From JBFIHZ01 sp041601535 (GTDB taxonomy: Bacteria; Pseudomonadota; Gammaproteobacteria; Xanthomonadales; SZUA-36): a DNA stretch of 14,183 nucleotides. The number at the start of each line of letters is the position of its first letter. The first letter of the stretch is position 1. A program made the translations under genes and the position numbers. Of this stretch, positions 13,386 through 14,183 are shown in pieces. The DNA lies in the NCBI GenBank assembly GCA_041601535.1, contig JBFIHZ010000071.1:1-14183 (forward strand), read 5' to 3'. The notes beneath the pieces were generated by a model. The model did not search any database and was not told where the DNA came from. It saw only the letters and a program-made list of their open reading frames with translations.

Positions 13386-14062
13386 CACCAGCGGATCGGT
13401 TCCTCACCGCGTGACTCCAGCCAGGCGTTTACCGTGGAGAAATGCTTGCAGCCGATAAAACCGCGGTGAGCCGATAACGGTGACGGATGCGGCGCGGTCA
13501 GCACCAGGTGCCGGTTATCATCGATCACGGCGCCTTTCTTCTTCGCATAGCTGCCCCACAACAGAAACACCAGGCCTTTTCTGTGCGCATTCAGTTCACT
13601 GATAATGCGGTCGGTAAAACGCTCCCAGCCTTTGCCCTGATGGGCCGCTGCCTGGCCGCGCTCCACCGTCAGTACCGCATTCAGCAGCAACACACCCTGC
13701 TCGGCCCAGTGTTGCAGGTTACCGCTGGCGGGTATGGCCAGTCCCAGGTCGCGGTTGAGTTCCTTGTAAATGTTCACCAGCGAAGGTGGAATGGCGCAAC
13801 CGTCGGGAACCGAAAAGCACAGGCCATGTGCCTGGCCCGGACCGTGATAGGGGTCCTGACCCAGTATGACCACCCGCACCGCATCAAACGGTGTGCTGTT
13901 CAGCGCGTTGAAAATCAGCGGGCCGGGTGGAAAAATCACCGCGCCCTGCTGTCTACGCTGCAGCAGAAAAGCGCGCAGCTCCGCCATATACGGTTGGGTG
14001 AATTCATCCTGCAGCCGGGCTTTCCAGCCGGCCTCCAGTTGTATTTCTCTTTGCGGTGCCAC
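13364..14062 (-). CDS. ung: Uracil-DNA glycosylase, family 1
   Basis: A 232-residue family-1 UDG that removes uracil from DNA to start base excision repair. The water-activating loop GQDPYHG places the catalytic aspartate at D70. PPSLVNIYKEL and LLLNAVLTVERG are the following family motifs, and the minor-groove loop HPSPLSAHRGF (192-202) carries the catalytic histidine and the leucine that intrudes into DNA. FIGCKHFSTVN matches the family end, with FIG in place of the usual FFG. The start is GTG at 14060-14062, with GAGG about 9 nt upstream; the N-terminal sequence has the family's usual length. Its last codons overlap the DUF1272 gene tail to tail. Confidence 0.98.
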   Translation of the reverse strand: MAPQREIQLEAGWKARLQDEFTQPYMAELRAFLLQRRQQGAVIFPPGPLIFNALNSTPFDAVRVVILGQDPYHGPGQAHGLCFSVPDGCAIPPSLVNIYKELNRDLGLAIPASGNLQHWAEQGVLLLNAVLTVERGQAAAHQGKGWERFTDRIISELNAHRKGLVFLLWGSYAKKKGAVIDDNRHLVLTAPHPSPLSAHRGFIGCKHFSTVNAWLESRGEEPIRWCHSSAGG

Positions 14063-14094
14063 GTCAGGGGACCTCGTTTATGCCAGTGAAACCG

Positions 14095-14183
14095 TCAGGC
14101 TGCGGCCACATTGGCCCGCATCTCCTGCCCGCCCAGTGTAGCGCCAGCGCGGCGCCGAATCTGCGCCATCTGATGCGCCTGGC
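14095..14183 (-). CDS. Possible 3' end of an upstream gene, cut by the window edge
   Basis: On the - strand one frame is open from the window edge to a TGA at 14095-14097. Its 28 visible residues (QAHQMAQIRRRAGATLGG, then QEMRANVAAA) have a composition like a real C-terminus. It would end 32 nt before the ung start, fitting an operon. Too little is visible to name a family, and the two other frames on this strand are also open for most of this length. Confidence 0.35.
   Translation of the reverse strand, partial: QAHQMAQIRRRAGATLGGQEMRANVAAA

Noticed and set aside
13487..14089. Open frame of 200 codons on the + strand
   Set aside because: Antisense to ung.

Overview
The window looks like a core chromosomal segment of a GC-rich, Gram-negative gammaproteobacterium. 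The evidence is an LpxH lipid A enzyme, a full-length proteobacterial-type GyrA, an NADP-type isocitrate dehydrogenase of E. coli type, a PilH-like receiver protein and a ppi-lpxH gene pair as in enterics and pseudomonads. I cannot name the genus. I see no insertion sequence, tRNA, rRNA, CRISPR array or prophage gene. Most genes are housekeeping.

Layout. 1-1715 (+): the 3' part of a dihydrolipoyl dehydrogenase gene, followed 2 nt later by an AcuI/YhdH-type acrylyl-CoA/quinone reductase. 1803-2168 (+): a stand-alone PilH/CheY-like receiver. 2450-2929 (+): a Prx5-like peroxiredoxin that ends in a strong hairpin terminator, abutting the 3' end of gyrA (3001-5556, -). 5557-5902: a 346-nt non-coding region with AT-rich gyrA promoter candidates. 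5903-7237 (+): an exported cyclophilin followed by lpxH. 7281-10106 (-): a probable operon icd, DUF455 ferritin-like protein, SAM methyltransferase, the last two overlapping by 4 nt. 10304-11080 (+): a TonB-shaped (one TM helix plus proline-rich linker) protein with an unrecognised C-terminal domain. 11335-11568 (+): a 77-aa membrane protein preceded by a good sigma-54-type -24/-12 element and followed by a terminator. 11772-13385 (+): a tight cluster of GNAT acetyltransferase, MAPEG membrane protein, GFA/CENP-V zinc protein and DUF1272 cysteine-rich protein. 13364-14062 (-): ung, overlapping the DUF1272 gene tail to tail, with the possible end of another gene at the right edge.

Functionally, lpd and icd belong to central carbon metabolism, gyrA and ung to DNA topology and repair, lpxH to lipid A synthesis, and the peroxiredoxin, MAPEG and GFA genes to redox or electrophile handling. 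The most unusual signals are the sigma-54-type promoter with an upstream inverted repeat before the tiny membrane-protein gene, the TonB-shaped orphan, a perfect 12-bp hairpin inside the start of the DUF455 gene, and a signal peptide on the cyclophilin that occupies the usual ppiB place beside lpxH. I found no clear new multi-gene system such as a defence island.
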